Positions 1-8,373 of a DNA stretch of 64,000 nucleotides are shown here, one piece after another. Origin of the DNA: Vulcanisaeta souniana JCM 11219 (GTDB lineage Archaea > Thermoproteota > Thermoprotei > Thermoproteales > Thermocladiaceae); the NCBI RefSeq assembly GCF_026000775.1, contig NZ_AP026830.1, positions 1,821,056-1,885,055 of the forward strand. Direction: 5' to 3'. The notes under the pieces were generated by a model. That model did not search any database and had not been told where the DNA came from. It saw only the letters and a program-made list of their open reading frames with translations. How positions within the stretch are numbered: position 1 is the stretch's first letter; each line of letters opens with the position of its first letter. The position numbers were made by a program, and so were the translations under genes.

Positions 1-2
1 AG

Positions 3-575
3 GTGCTTAATCTGCCGTCTGGCTTGACAATACTGGCCGTTAGTGATGAGGCTTGGGAGACCATGAAGAGAACCAATTACAAGGGGTTCTACCTAAACAT
101 TAGGTTGTGGAGGGATGTGGTGGAGAAGATGGAGTTCCCATACACCCACAGTGAGCCGTTGATTAATGGCTTACTTGAGTCTCTCAAGATGATTCACGAG
201 GAGGGGTTGGACAACGTCTATAGGAGGCATAGGGCTGTGGCGAGGGGTGTGGTTAGGGCTGTTGAGGCCGTGAACCTCAGGTTAATCCCCGAGTTGGAGG
301 TTTTCGCGAGTCCAACCGTCACGGCATTCTACATACCAAACGGCTTGAGTGACGTGAAGGTTATAGAAACGGCGAGGAGGTACGGAGTCTTCATAGCCGG
401 TTCATGGGGGCCATTGAAGGGTAGGGTGCTCAGGATTGGGCACATGGGATATACGGCATCCATAAACGCTATGTCCAACGCCATAATAGCTTTGATGAAG
501 GCCCTCAATGAGCTGGGGTATCACGTTAAGGTCGGTGATGCCGTAGAGGCCTTCCTGAGCGGTGTTGGGGCATGA
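3..575 (+). CDS. Class V aminotransferase, C-terminal part (alanine-glyoxylate / serine-pyruvate type), cut by window edge
   Basis: About 190 residues are visible, matching the C-terminal half of PLP-dependent class V aminotransferases that move an amino group between alanine or serine and glyoxylate or pyruvate. The opening VLNLPSGLTILAVSDEAW is the stretch that normally follows the PLP-binding lysine, so that lysine and the N-terminal half lie upstream of the window; the GTG at position 3 is internal, not a start. The C-terminal small domain contains the usual RIGHMG motif near residue 142. The stop overlaps the start of the permease gene by 4 nt (ATGA), so the two are probably cotranscribed, which hints at an amino-acid catabolic pair. 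The family is clear; the exact substrate is not. Confidence 0.85.
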   Translation: MLNLPSGLTILAVSDEAWETMKRTNYKGFYLNIRLWRDVVEKMEFPYTHSEPLINGLLESLKMIHEEGLDNVYRRHRAVARGVVRAVEAVNLRLIPELEVFASPTVTAFYIPNGLSDVKVIETARRYGVFIAGSWGPLKGRVLRIGHMGYTASINAMSNAIIALMKALNELGYHVKVGDAVEAFLSGVGA

Positions 576-2086
576 ACATCTTCGTTAGGGAGAGCACGGG
601 CCTTGTTAGGGAGGTTGGCCCATTTAGATTGCTGCTAATGAGCATGGGCTATAATGGCTTCCTCACGATACCGTTCGTTTACCTTGCTGGGCTTTACCTA
701 TACGGCGCAGGGTCCATAGCCTACGCGGCCCTGGTAGTCTCATGGTTAATGTTCATACCTGGGGCATTGCTATGGTACTACATAACCAGGCAGTACCCGA
801 GGACCGCGGGTGACTATGTGTATTTCTCAAGGCTAAGCCCACCTATTGGTTTCGCGGCGTGGTTCAACTTCACTGTGGGTGAGATGCTTTATGACGCAGT
901 CCTCGTGTACTTCGCCATAGCCCAGTTAGGCACTGTAATGCAGGCATTGAATAACCCATTAGCAAGTGTGGTGCTTAATCCAAGGAACGAGTTCATACTA
1001 GCCGTAATACTAATCACTGTGTTAATCATGGTTAACGTAGTCTCGGCCAGGGCTGGATTAACGATGTTCGCAGTCATGTCCCTGGCTGCCTTGGCGACCT
1101 TCATAGCGTCAGCCATCTATGTGTTATCACTGCCGCGGGGTATAATTGAGGGCTCACTAGGTATTGAATACCTAAAGGCTGCGAATGAAGCCAATAAGGT
1201 GTCAGTGACTGGTGGGTTATATGGGTTGTTCGGTATGGTCGCCTTTACCACAGCCGTCTGGGCCTACATGAATTACCCTGTGACCATAGGTGGTGAAATT
1301 AGGAGGGATAGGTTAACGGTATTACTCGGTATCATTGGTGTGCTCGTGCTAGGTGGCCTATTTTTCACATTGTTTGTTGCAGCGTTCCTTAAGGGCTTCG
1401 GCTTGAGGTTCTACGTTGGGGCTAGTTACATGAGCGCCTACGGGTTGGATAATGGCTACATACTTGTTAACCCTGGCGCTGACTTGGCCTTGATGCATAC
1501 GCCAATAGCCATTGCCCTTGCGTATTCGTCAGTTCTTTGGTACATAGCGCCGGTGGCCGGCGTTATCGTTCAAATATCAAGGTACTTACTCGCCTTCTCC
1601 ATGGATAGGGTCCTCCCAATGGCCCTATCCTACGTAAGCTTAAGGACGCACTCGCCCATAATGGCTCACTTGGTAGACTTGGTGGTTACCATAGCCCTCA
1701 TATACATACTAATCCTAACACCACTAAGCTCGGCGCTGCTCTATGCGATAGACCTCGATGCGTTAGTGCTCTTGGTCTTCACATTCGTGGTTTCAATACT
1801 GCTGGCGTTGGTAATGCATGTTAGGGGCATTATTAAACTCGAAGCAAGTAAGAGACTCCTAATTACTCTGGACCTCGTATACTTAATGGTTCTATCAATT
1901 TTCGTTTACTATTGGCTAACGCAATCACAGTATTACTTATTAATCACAGGTAGCCCGTTACAGTTGTTGGCCGAGTCATCGATAATATTCATAGTGGGCC
2001 TAGTGGTATTTGCTGCTGCCTCATATATTAGGAGTAAGGAGGGGATACCGCTATCTCTGACATACGCTGAAATACCACCTGAATAA
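572..2086 (+). CDS. APC-superfamily amino-acid permease
   Basis: A 504-residue protein with about 12 hydrophobic segments. The N-terminal region (LMSMGYNGFLTIPFVYLAG, then a PRTAGDYVYFSR motif around residues 72-83) is typical of amino acid-polyamine-organocation transporters. It would act in the cytoplasmic membrane importing or exchanging amino acids. The ATG overlaps the stop of the aminotransferase gene, indicating translational coupling and suggesting that the permease supplies that enzyme's substrate (inference). A fragment of a second permease of the same superfamily lies at 63110-63391. Substrate cannot be read from sequence. Confidence 0.85.
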   Translation: MNIFVRESTGLVREVGPFRLLLMSMGYNGFLTIPFVYLAGLYLYGAGSIAYAALVVSWLMFIPGALLWYYITRQYPRTAGDYVYFSRLSPPIGFAAWFNFTVGEMLYDAVLVYFAIAQLGTVMQALNNPLASVVLNPRNEFILAVILITVLIMVNVVSARAGLTMFAVMSLAALATFIASAIYVLSLPRGIIEGSLGIEYLKAANEANKVSVTGGLYGLFGMVAFTTAVWAYMNYPVTIGGEIRRDRLTVLLGIIGVLVLGGLFFTLFVAAFLKGFGLRFYVGASYMSAYGLDNGYILVNPGADLALMHTPIAIALAYSSVLWYIAPVAGVIVQISRYLLAFSMDRVLPMALSYVSLRTHSPIMAHLVDLVVTIALIYILILTPLSSALLYAIDLDALVLLVFTFVVSILLALVMHVRGIIKLEASKRLLITLDLVYLMVLSIFVYYWLTQSQYYLLITGSPLQLLAESSIIFIVGLVVFAAASYIRSKEGIPLSLTYAEIPPE

Positions 2087-2099
2087 TAAGCGGGTTGAA

Positions 2100-2500
2100 T
2101 TCAACATGTTAGTTAATAACTGTGGTTGTACAATCATTATTAACCCAATCCATCCCTTAGGGAATACTGACATTATGTACTCAAGCTCCTCCTTAGTGAT
2201 TGGGTTAAGACCGGGATAACCTAGTGACTTCGTTAAGAATGATATCTTGCTGGAGCTTATCAATCCCTTAACCCCCCGAAATTCATTGAAATCATTTCGA
2301 CAATGGTGGACCTAACAGAACCAGCAAAATCGGTAAGTCCCACTTCAACCTATCCAAACCTCTTATCAACCTGCCATAACCTCATTTCGATCTCTCTGAA
2401 CTTGCCGCCAAGCCAATACAACACGCGCCCAGCATACCTATCACCGTGATCATCAATCCCAATATCAAAATTAGTAATTCATAGACAATTAAAGGTTGAT
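2100..2500 (-). pseudogene. Degraded coding remnant, family not recognised
   Basis: This 440-base gap between two convergent genes is not featureless. Read on the minus strand, about 2500 to 2360 encodes a protein-like stretch (…DIGIDDHGDRYAGRVLYWLG…) that hits a stop, continues in frame (…TDFAGSVRSTIVEMI…) to another stop, then resumes in a different frame (…KSLGYPGLNPITKEELEYI…) to about 2100. Good amino-acid composition with stops and frame changes is what a decaying gene looks like. I cannot name the family; a short functional ORF at 2100-2263 is the alternative. Confidence 0.4.
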
Positions 2501-2527
2501 CTCAAGTTACGCCGCTTATCATTGTTT

Positions 2528-3382
2528 TTAATGCACCTTATTGGGTGTATCTTTATCGATCACTACCCTGATACCTTCATTTGATGGTTCAAAGACCTTG
2601 GCTTCATAACCAACGGACCTTAGGCAATTAATTAAGGCCTCAGCCTCATCCCTATGCGTTAGGAACACCAGGACCTTCTTCTTAACGTAGTAGGCATCGG
2701 CGTGGCGTACACATGGCCTTACCCTACCCTCGAGGTCTCTGGTTAGGAAGCCAATCTCCCTTGAGAATGCCGTGCTTAATTCCGTAAATTTCTCATAAGT
2801 TGGCTCATTAATTAATTCATCAATGTACCTACGACCCAGTGTTACCAATTTATCCTTTAATTCCTGGAGCATGTCACTCGTTAGGTATTTACCCAGGTCT
2901 ACCGTGACTATCATTAAGTCTTGCGAGTATGGAATTTTATCAATAATCCCAACGCCTGGGGCACCGGCCCTTAGCCTAAGCTCAATGCCACCTCCGTAGT
3001 ACTCGGCAATTACGTCGCCAAGCCCTGTGCCAAGCCTTACCTCAATCATGTGAGCGACCTGGGCTGCCTTTATCAACGGCTTATGTGCAATTACCGCGGC
3101 ACCTAGAGCCGTGCCGAGCGCAAGTGCGGCGCTCATCCCATAACCAACACCTAGTTGTACGGGTGATGAGTAATTAACCTCGGCATTAACACCTAGCTTC
3201 CTGAACGTTAAATCTATGTGGTCGATGTCGTACTTAATGGGACCGGCCGCTGGCATAATCGTAAGCCTCACCCCAGGCCTAATGACAATGCCGCAGCCCA
3301 GCGAGCCCGTACTAATTGGGTCGTTTCCATAAATCGGCAGCCAGATGCTCGTAACATGGAGTGGTACGTCGAGTATTATCAT
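2528..3382 (-). CDS. Pantoate kinase (archaeal GHMP-type, CoA biosynthesis)
   Basis: GHMP-superfamily kinase of the archaeal pantoate kinase family, which phosphorylates pantoate to 4-phosphopantoate in the archaeal route to coenzyme A. Visible features are the N-terminal VPLHVTSIW segment (like the family's PGHITGFF start), the ATP-binding loop SPVQLGVGYGMSAALALG and a C-terminal GHMP_C-like domain. An open frame extends upstream to 3664 but overlaps hisD and lacks family similarity, so I place the start at the ATG at 3382 (285 codons including stop), about 27 nt downstream of a TATA-like CTTAAATACA on this strand; ATGs at 3394 and 3406 are alternatives. A later CoA-pathway enzyme, GTP-dependent dephospho-CoA kinase, is at 16417. 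Confidence 0.8.
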   Translation of the reverse strand: MIILDVPLHVTSIWLPIYGNDPISTGSLGCGIVIRPGVRLTIMPAAGPIKYDIDHIDLTFRKLGVNAEVNYSSPVQLGVGYGMSAALALGTALGAAVIAHKPLIKAAQVAHMIEVRLGTGLGDVIAEYYGGGIELRLRAGAPGVGIIDKIPYSQDLMIVTVDLGKYLTSDMLQELKDKLVTLGRRYIDELINEPTYEKFTELSTAFSREIGFLTRDLEGRVRPCVRHADAYYVKKKVLVFLTHRDEAEALINCLRSVGYEAKVFEPSNEGIRVVIDKDTPNKVH

Positions 3383-3395
3383 GGTCACTGGCATG

Positions 3396-3418
3396 CTTAA
3401 AAGCATGTATTTAAGCAC
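3396..3418. promoter_or_regulatory. Compact divergent promoter for pantoate kinase and hisD
   Basis: Two TATA-like elements sit between the divergent starts: cttaaaagc on the plus strand (around 3400), 26 nt before a GTG at 3426 of hisD, and cttaaatac on the minus strand (around 3411), about 27 nt before the pantoate kinase ATG at 3382. The spacing implies leaderless transcripts in both directions. This is inference from spacing only. Confidence 0.5.
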
Positions 3419-3425
3419 ATTATGG

Positions 3426-4643
3426 GTGTCACCCTTGAGGTTAAGTAGGGAGTCACTCCTTGGCGAGTTTAGAAGAATGAGGAGTTTAGATAAATACGTT
3501 GATGCTGTTAGGGCTATTATAAATGATGTTAGGACCAGGGGTGATGAGGCCGTGATTGCATATACCGAGAGGTTCGATAGTGTTACGCTCACTAAGATAG
3601 AGGTTGATGTTGACGAATTAAGGGAACTTGCATCAAGGGTTAATAAGGACGTTGCGCAGGCCATAGACGAGGCCTATAAGTCCGTGGAAGGCTTCAACCG
3701 TAAGTTAATGCCCAGTGATTTCGAGGAAGAGTACTGTGGGTTGATTAGGGGTGTTAAGTGGGTGCCCATTGATAGGGTTGGGATTTACGTGCCCAGGGAT
3801 TACTTCTCGACTCTCATAATGACGGGTGTCATAGCCAGGGTTGCCGGCGTTGGCGAGTTGGTAATAACTACACCGCCGAATAAGGACGGTAGTATAAGCC
3901 CAGAGATAGCCTATGTGTCGCTCAAGCTTAATGCCAGGGTGTTCAGGGTGGGTGGTCCGCAGGCCATTGCAGCCATGGCCTTTGGGACCGCCTCAATACC
4001 CAGAGTTGATAAGATAGTTGGTCCAGGCAATACCTACGTGCAAGCCGCTAAGTACCTAGTTTCCCAGTACGTGGGTATTGACGGTATTGAGGGGCCGACG
4101 GAGCTCGTGGTCTGCGCAGACCCAGCAATAGATCCAGGTATTGTTGCCCTGGACATTATGGCCCAGCTTGAGCATAACTCAGCAATTGCCGTATTGATTA
4201 CTTGGGATGAGAGATACCTAGGCATCATTGAGGCAAGGCTAGGTAACCTGAATTATGTATCAACTCTCGTCAATGGACCCAGGGACTGCGTGTACATAGT
4301 CAATGAACTGGCGCCTGAACATGTAACATTGTGGGGCCTAGATAACTTAATCAGTGATGTTAGGAACGCAGGCGCCGTGTCAGTATCAACGCCCTCCGCA
4401 ATGATCGACTACGTGGCTGGGCCAAGCCATGTATTACCCACGGAATCCTCAGCCAGGTGGAGAGGCGCCCTCTCAGTTTACGACTTCATAAAACCCATAA
4501 CCTACGTCAAGGCCCTGAGTAAGGACCTTGCCGCCGAACTTGCAAAGCATGGCGCCACATTGGCTATACATGAGGGATTTAATAACCATGCCAAGTCAAT
4601 AACCGAGTGGTTATTTACGGACAAACCCAATAAAGTGGCGTAG
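3426..4643 (+). CDS. hisD: Histidinol dehydrogenase
   Basis: Catalyses the last two oxidations of histidine synthesis (L-histidinol to L-histidine, NAD and zinc dependent) in the cytoplasm. Signature features are GPGNTYVQAAK, the IEGPTELVV segment, the catalytic-region motif PEHVTLW, GPSHVLPT, and a C-terminal zinc-ligand region (HEGFNNH). The length of 405 residues is close to the family's usual 420-430. I prefer the leaderless GTG at 3426; ATGs at 3405 and 3477 are possible. The gene converges on hisH and the two coding regions overlap by 33 nt at their 3' ends. Confidence 0.93.
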   Translation: MSPLRLSRESLLGEFRRMRSLDKYVDAVRAIINDVRTRGDEAVIAYTERFDSVTLTKIEVDVDELRELASRVNKDVAQAIDEAYKSVEGFNRKLMPSDFEEEYCGLIRGVKWVPIDRVGIYVPRDYFSTLIMTGVIARVAGVGELVITTPPNKDGSISPEIAYVSLKLNARVFRVGGPQAIAAMAFGTASIPRVDKIVGPGNTYVQAAKYLVSQYVGIDGIEGPTELVVCADPAIDPGIVALDIMAQLEHNSAIAVLITWDERYLGIIEARLGNLNYVSTLVNGPRDCVYIVNELAPEHVTLWGLDNLISDVRNAGAVSVSTPSAMIDYVAGPSHVLPTESSARWRGALSVYDFIKPITYVKALSKDLAAELAKHGATLAIHEGFNNHAKSITEWLFTDKPNKVA

Positions 4644-5216
4644 TACCTCCAATCCCTGTCTCTTGCCGCTTTTTTCTGGGTGGAATTGAACACCAAATGT
4701 CATCGACCTTTTATCGCATAGTACACTCAATATATTACCATCTCCATAACGTGTAATTCCAGAGTACGGCAGATCATTACCCGGGTTGATCACTGCATAA
4801 CTATGCATGAAGTAGAAATACCCATTACCATCAAGTATCTCACAGGGCCTCACAGACCTAACCAGGTCCCAACCAATGTGCGGCACCCTAGGCCCTCCGA
4901 GCCTACTTACCCGACCTAAATACCATGACAAGCCACTTAGCGAGCCCTCATCACTGCCCTCAAACATTACCTGGAGCCCAAGGCATATGCCGAGCATGGG
5001 CACTGAACCCCTAACCTTAGATAAGTCATCCCTAAATCTGCCAAGTCTCGACATGGCTGCATCAAATGAACCAACTCCAGGTAGAACTACGGCGTCCACG
5101 CTCATTAATTCGCTGGGCTCATTAATAATTATGGGCTCAGAATCAACCCTTCTGAACGCATTAATTAGGCTTCCCAGGTTACCCACGTTATAGTTTATTA
5201 TGCCGACCTTAACCAT
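4611..5216 (-). CDS. hisH: Imidazole glycerol phosphate synthase, glutaminase subunit
   Basis: Class I glutamine amidotransferase that supplies ammonia to HisF (7007-7768). The nucleophile elbow is LGICLGLQVMFEGS (catalytic Cys) and the second catalytic part is GVQFHPEKSG (His, Glu); the N-terminus VGIINYNVGN is typical. About 201 residues, normal length. The ATG at 5216 overlaps the hisE stop by 8 nt, so hisE-hisH form an operon, away from their pathway partners. The 3' end runs 33 nt into the convergent hisD. Confidence 0.94.
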   Translation of the reverse strand: MVKVGIINYNVGNLGSLINAFRRVDSEPIIINEPSELMSVDAVVLPGVGSFDAAMSRLGRFRDDLSKVRGSVPMLGICLGLQVMFEGSDEGSLSGLSWYLGRVSRLGGPRVPHIGWDLVRSVRPCEILDGNGYFYFMHSYAVINPGNDLPYSGITRYGDGNILSVLCDKRSMTFGVQFHPEKSGKRQGLEVLRHFIGFVRK

Positions 5217-5514
5217 GGGCACCAACCCTGGCCGTATGCCTATTGACTAATTCCTCGCATATGTCATCGAATTTAATTCCCATGAACCTAAGGAGTACGA
5301 GTAAGTGGTACATTAAATCCGCTGTCTCCCTAACGACCCAACCCCTATCGTCCCTCATGGCAGCCACCACCACCTCCACAGCCTCCTCACCAACCTTCTT
5401 ACTAATCAAGTCCACACCACCATTTACGAGCATACGGGTATAACTGCGAGAGTCCCCATGTTCAATCCTTTCGTCAATTATCCGCTGAAGCTCATCCAGA
5501 AATTGACAAACCAT
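5209..5514 (-). CDS. hisE: Phosphoribosyl-ATP pyrophosphohydrolase
   Basis: Second step of histidine synthesis: hydrolyses PR-ATP to PR-AMP and pyrophosphate. All-alpha MazG/HisE fold with the metal-binding motifs GEEAVEVVVAA and ETADLMYHLLVLL. About 101 residues, normal for a stand-alone HisE. HisI, usually fused or adjacent, is a separate gene at 6146 on the other strand. The ATG at 5514 (GTG at 5517 just upstream) follows a strong TATA-like run at about 5533-5551, consistent with a leaderless message. First gene of the hisE-hisH pair. Confidence 0.93.
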   Translation of the reverse strand: MVCQFLDELQRIIDERIEHGDSRSYTRMLVNGGVDLISKKVGEEAVEVVVAAMRDDRGWVVRETADLMYHLLVLLRFMGIKFDDICEELVNRHTARVGAHG

Positions 5515-5532
5515 CACTATCCATTACTATAT

Positions 5533-5551
5533 ATGTTTTATATATTTTATT
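5533..5551 (-). promoter_or_regulatory. TATA-rich promoter of hisE-hisH
   Basis: On the minus strand an AAATATATAAAAC run is centred about 26-28 nt upstream of the hisE start, the expected distance for an archaeal TATA box and a leaderless transcript. Confidence 0.5.
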
Positions 5552-5573
5552 CATTGCTGAAACCTCGCCTTAA

Positions 5574-5967
5574 AAGTCGGGGTTACGCAGGACCTTAGCC
5601 TAGAATGCTCGGCCAACTTGCCATTTGAATTTATGACCATTAAACTATACCATGTTTCACGAGTTTACATCAATCACTAGAATGTAGCCGCTTGGTGCAA
5701 TTGGCTCTGTCTCATGCTTGAGGGTTATGGCAATACATAAGTATTTACCATTAACCTAAGCCCTGGCCAATTTGGACCTACCGCCCTCACTAAGCCCCTC
5801 CCTAATGTACCTGACCTCAACGTCAGTGAGGTTGATAATTAATACCCTACGCTAATAATACCTCTCACTCTTAAGACATTTCCAGTTAAATCGATGAAGA
5901 TATTCCCACTCCCACTAGGTTCGTTGGCAAGCCTAATACCAATGCTGAAAACCACATGGCCCTACCC
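5574..5967 (-). pseudogene. Fossil of a TnpB-type (IS605 OrfB) transposon nuclease
   Basis: The 630-base gap between hisE and hisI holds a decayed TnpB gene on the minus strand. From about 5830 downward it reads VEVRYIREGLSEGG, a stop, then VNGKYLCIAITLKHETEPI and SGYILVIDVNS, the RuvC-I region of TnpB with its catalytic aspartate; several stops follow (…FNGHKFKWQ…). Upstream, 5967-5850 gives NIFIDLTGNVLRVRG in another frame, so at least one frameshift and four stops are present. It is not functional. No element ends can be recognised. Confidence 0.75.
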
Positions 5968-6145
5968 AGTGCTGGTGCAGGTTATAACCCCACCGGCAGG
6001 GAGCCACAACCCGAAGTGATTAAGGATGTCCCTAGGGTAGGGCACTACCAACAGTAGGATGACTAGGACCGTTGGGTGCAGGAAACGGGACGCAATTACA
6101 CATCTATAAGAAAAACTAAATAATCAGAGTGCCTCGGTAAGGATA

Positions 6146-6583
6146 ATGATTAACTTGCCGGGCAATGTTAAAGTATTAAGATTAAGTGAGGAGGACGCTA
6201 GGAAAATCGCCGATTCCCTGTGGTATAGGCATGCGGATAATACTGTGATAGCCGTTGCCCAGGATCACGATACAAAGGACGTACTGATGGTGGCAAGTAT
6301 GAATAGAGATGCCGTAATTAAGACATTAACCACTGGCATGGTACACTACTGGTCATTGAGCAGAAGGACGCTTTGGTTAAAGGGTGAGACCAGCGGTCAT
6401 TACCAATATCTAATAAACTTTAGGGTTGACTGTGACGGGGATGCCATACTCCTACTCGTGTATCAAGTCGGTAATGCATGCCACCTGGGCACTCGCTCAT
6501 GCTTCGACTTAGGTGACATAACCAACCTACGCCTACGGTATAAGGAAACTGAGGGTTCCTCAATAGAATTCAATGACGGTTAA
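6146..6583 (+). CDS. hisI: Phosphoribosyl-AMP cyclohydrolase
   Basis: Third step of histidine synthesis: opens the adenine ring of PR-AMP. Stand-alone enzyme of 145 residues with the family signatures VLMVASMNRDAV, YWSLSRRTLWLKGETSGH and the zinc/magnesium motif VDCDGDAILLLV, followed by CHLGTRSC with the conserved cysteines. An AT-rich TATA-like stretch (about 6109-6122) precedes the ATG by about 30 nt. It is a single gene separated from hisE by a TnpB fossil, which may have broken up an ancestral his cluster (inference). Confidence 0.93.
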   Translation: MINLPGNVKVLRLSEEDARKIADSLWYRHADNTVIAVAQDHDTKDVLMVASMNRDAVIKTLTTGMVHYWSLSRRTLWLKGETSGHYQYLINFRVDCDGDAILLLVYQVGNACHLGTRSCFDLGDITNLRLRYKETEGSSIEFNDG

Positions 6584-6584
6584 G

Positions 6585-6692
6585 CTAACCTACGTAACCC
6601 CTTAGCAGTAACGCTCTAATATCCCTAAGAAACCATGTTAAGTCTCCGTAGGCATTCCTTTCAAAGACCACAATGACGGTTAATAATACCAT
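6585..6692 (-). CDS. Possible leaderless microprotein (35 aa)
   Basis: A 35-codon frame starting at the ATG at 6692 (MVLLTVIVVFERNAYGDL…) lies about 25 nt downstream of a good minus-strand TATA box (TTTTATATATGG, around 6713-6724), exactly where a leaderless start is expected. The product begins hydrophobic and ends basic. It ends 2 nt beyond the stop of the convergent hisI. No family recognised. It could be the tail of a decayed gene instead. Confidence 0.35.
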   Translation of the reverse strand: MVLLTVIVVFERNAYGDLTWFLRDIRALLLRGYVG

Positions 6693-7006
6693 GGCTAATC
6701 TGCGTCATAAGCCATATATAAAATACTACGAGTAACATGAAACAACTACCAATCCGCTAGTTTCTTCATATTGGCAACAATGCGCGATATTGCGTATTAC
6801 ACTCCCGTGATTAATGCATGCAATTACTGCATTAGGCATCATGATGTATGAACAGTGCATCATCGTGGCTCCATGAAGAATTATGTTTAAATTAACTAAA
6901 TACTAACAATTATTATATTATAAGGATCTAAACCAGTGGGCTCATGGGCATGGACTTCACCATTGTACATGGAGATTTTTACGCATCCTTAGCCGGCAGC
7001 AACAAA
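6693..7006. other. Intergenic stretch without recognised gene
   Basis: About 310 bases, AT-rich towards 6900 (a run with ttatattataagg). Apart from the TATA box serving the possible microprotein, I see no ORF, RNA fold or repeat that I can support. It lies upstream of hisI's convergent partner and downstream of the hisGABF operon. Confidence 0.4.
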
Positions 7007-7768
7007 CTACATCCTTACCTTAATACCCGCCTCCATCAGGTATGCCTTGAGTCCCTGGATGTTTATCACCCCCATGTGAAAGACACTCGCAGCAAGGGCA
7101 GCGTCTGCATACATTAGGACCTCCACAAAGTGCTTAACCCCACCAGCGCCGCCGCTAGCAATGACTGGTATGTTGACCACCTTGGAGACCACTCTGTAGA
7201 GTTCCACGTCGTAGCCAGCCCTGGTACCGTCGGCATCAATGCTCGTTATCAGTAATTCACCGGCGCCAAGGTCCTCAGCGCTCTTTGCCCACTCAATACC
7301 ATCAAGTCCAGTCTCCCTCTTACCGCCCTCCACATAGACCCTCCATGTATTGCCCTGTTTCTTAACATCAATTGCAACAACCACTGATTGGGCACCGTAC
7401 TCCCTGGAGAGCATTGTTATTAATCCAGGGTTTTTAACGGCCGCCGTGTTAATACTAACCTTATCAGCGCCGGCCTTAAAGGCAGCGTCGGCATCCTCGA
7501 GGTTCCTGATGCCACCACCAACACCCAGCGGTATATTCAGTGCACTGGCTACGTTGCTGACGGTCTTTAGGAATGTCTTCCTGCCCTCAATGGTAGCCGT
7601 TATATCGAGTAGGAAGATCTCATCAGCACCCTCCTCTTCATACCTGGCCGCCAACTCCACTGGGTCACCCATTATCCTGAGGCCCTCAAAATTAACGCCC
7701 TTAACTACGACGTTGGCGTCGACGTCTAGGCAGGGTATGATCCTCCTGACAATGCCTAAGGGTCTCAT
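7007..7768 (-). CDS. hisF: Imidazole glycerol phosphate synthase, cyclase subunit
   Basis: TIM-barrel cyclase that, with ammonia from HisH, converts PRFAR to imidazole glycerol phosphate and AICAR. The catalytic aspartates lie in the N-terminal IPCLDVD motif and in the barrel segment VVAIDVKK; the phosphate-binding loops GVGGGIRN and ASGGAG are present. 253 residues, normal length. The ATG overlaps the hisB stop in an ATGA, making it the last gene of the hisG-hisA-hisB-hisF operon. Confidence 0.95.
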   Translation of the reverse strand: MRPLGIVRRIIPCLDVDANVVVKGVNFEGLRIMGDPVELAARYEEEGADEIFLLDITATIEGRKTFLKTVSNVASALNIPLGVGGGIRNLEDADAAFKAGADKVSINTAAVKNPGLITMLSREYGAQSVVVAIDVKKQGNTWRVYVEGGKRETGLDGIEWAKSAEDLGAGELLITSIDADGTRAGYDVELYRVVSKVVNIPVIASGGAGGVKHFVEVLMYADAALAASVFHMGVINIQGLKAYLMEAGIKVRM

Positions 7769-8373
7769 TGCATGGTCCCCTTGAGGCTCCTCGCTGCCTT
7801 ATCACCCACATACTCCATGGCCTGTGCCATTGATAGACCAAGGGACTTGAACAATGCCTCGGCCATGTGGTGATCATTCTCGCCCCACCTTATCTCTGCA
7901 TGTATTGTGGCCCTAACATGAGTAGCCAGTGTCCTAATTATGTGTGGCACCATCTGTGTTGTTAAATCGCCAATCCTCTCTCCAACGAATGAACCCCTAA
8001 ACACCCAATAAACTCTGCCGCCCAGGTCTATTGCTGTGGCAGCCAATGCGTCGTCCATAGGCACCATAGACCAACCAAACCTCCTGATACCAACCCTATC
8101 ACCCAATGCCCTGTCTAATGCCATACCCAAGGTGATGAATACGTCCTCAACCACGTGATGATCATCAAATCCCCTAAGGTCCTCAGCCATAACCTCACCT
8201 GATGAACCCATGTAGAACATGAACGTCTCAACCATGTGATTGAGGAATTTGATTGGTGTAACCACCTTAATATCGCCAGGACCTAGGCTCAGGTTAACAT
8301 ATACACTGGTCTCCTTCGTCTCACGCTTAACCTCAGCCCGCCTAACCTCAGTACTACCAGTCACAACGCACAC
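7765..8373 (-). CDS. hisB: Imidazoleglycerol-phosphate dehydratase
   Basis: Monofunctional dehydratase (no fused histidinol-phosphate phosphatase domain). Two manganese-binding motifs are visible, DDHHVVEDV and GENDHHMAEALFK, with the repeat structure of the family; about 200 residues is normal for this form. The start is a GTG at 8373 or 8364, inside the end of hisA; overlapped genes on both sides indicate a tight operon. The absence of a phosphatase domain matters because no other histidinol-phosphatase is recognised in the window. Confidence 0.94.
   Translation of the reverse strand: MCVVTGSTEVRRAEVKRETKETSVYVNLSLGPGDIKVVTPIKFLNHMVETFMFYMGSSGEVMAEDLRGFDDHHVVEDVFITLGMALDRALGDRVGIRRFGWSMVPMDDALAATAIDLGGRVYWVFRGSFVGERIGDLTTQMVPHIIRTLATHVRATIHAEIRWGENDHHMAEALFKSLGLSMAQAMEYVGDKAARSLKGTMQ

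Noticed and set aside
3406-3664. Upstream extension of the pantoate kinase frame
   Set aside because: It lies antisense within hisD, is Ser/Leu/Thr-rich and lacks family similarity.
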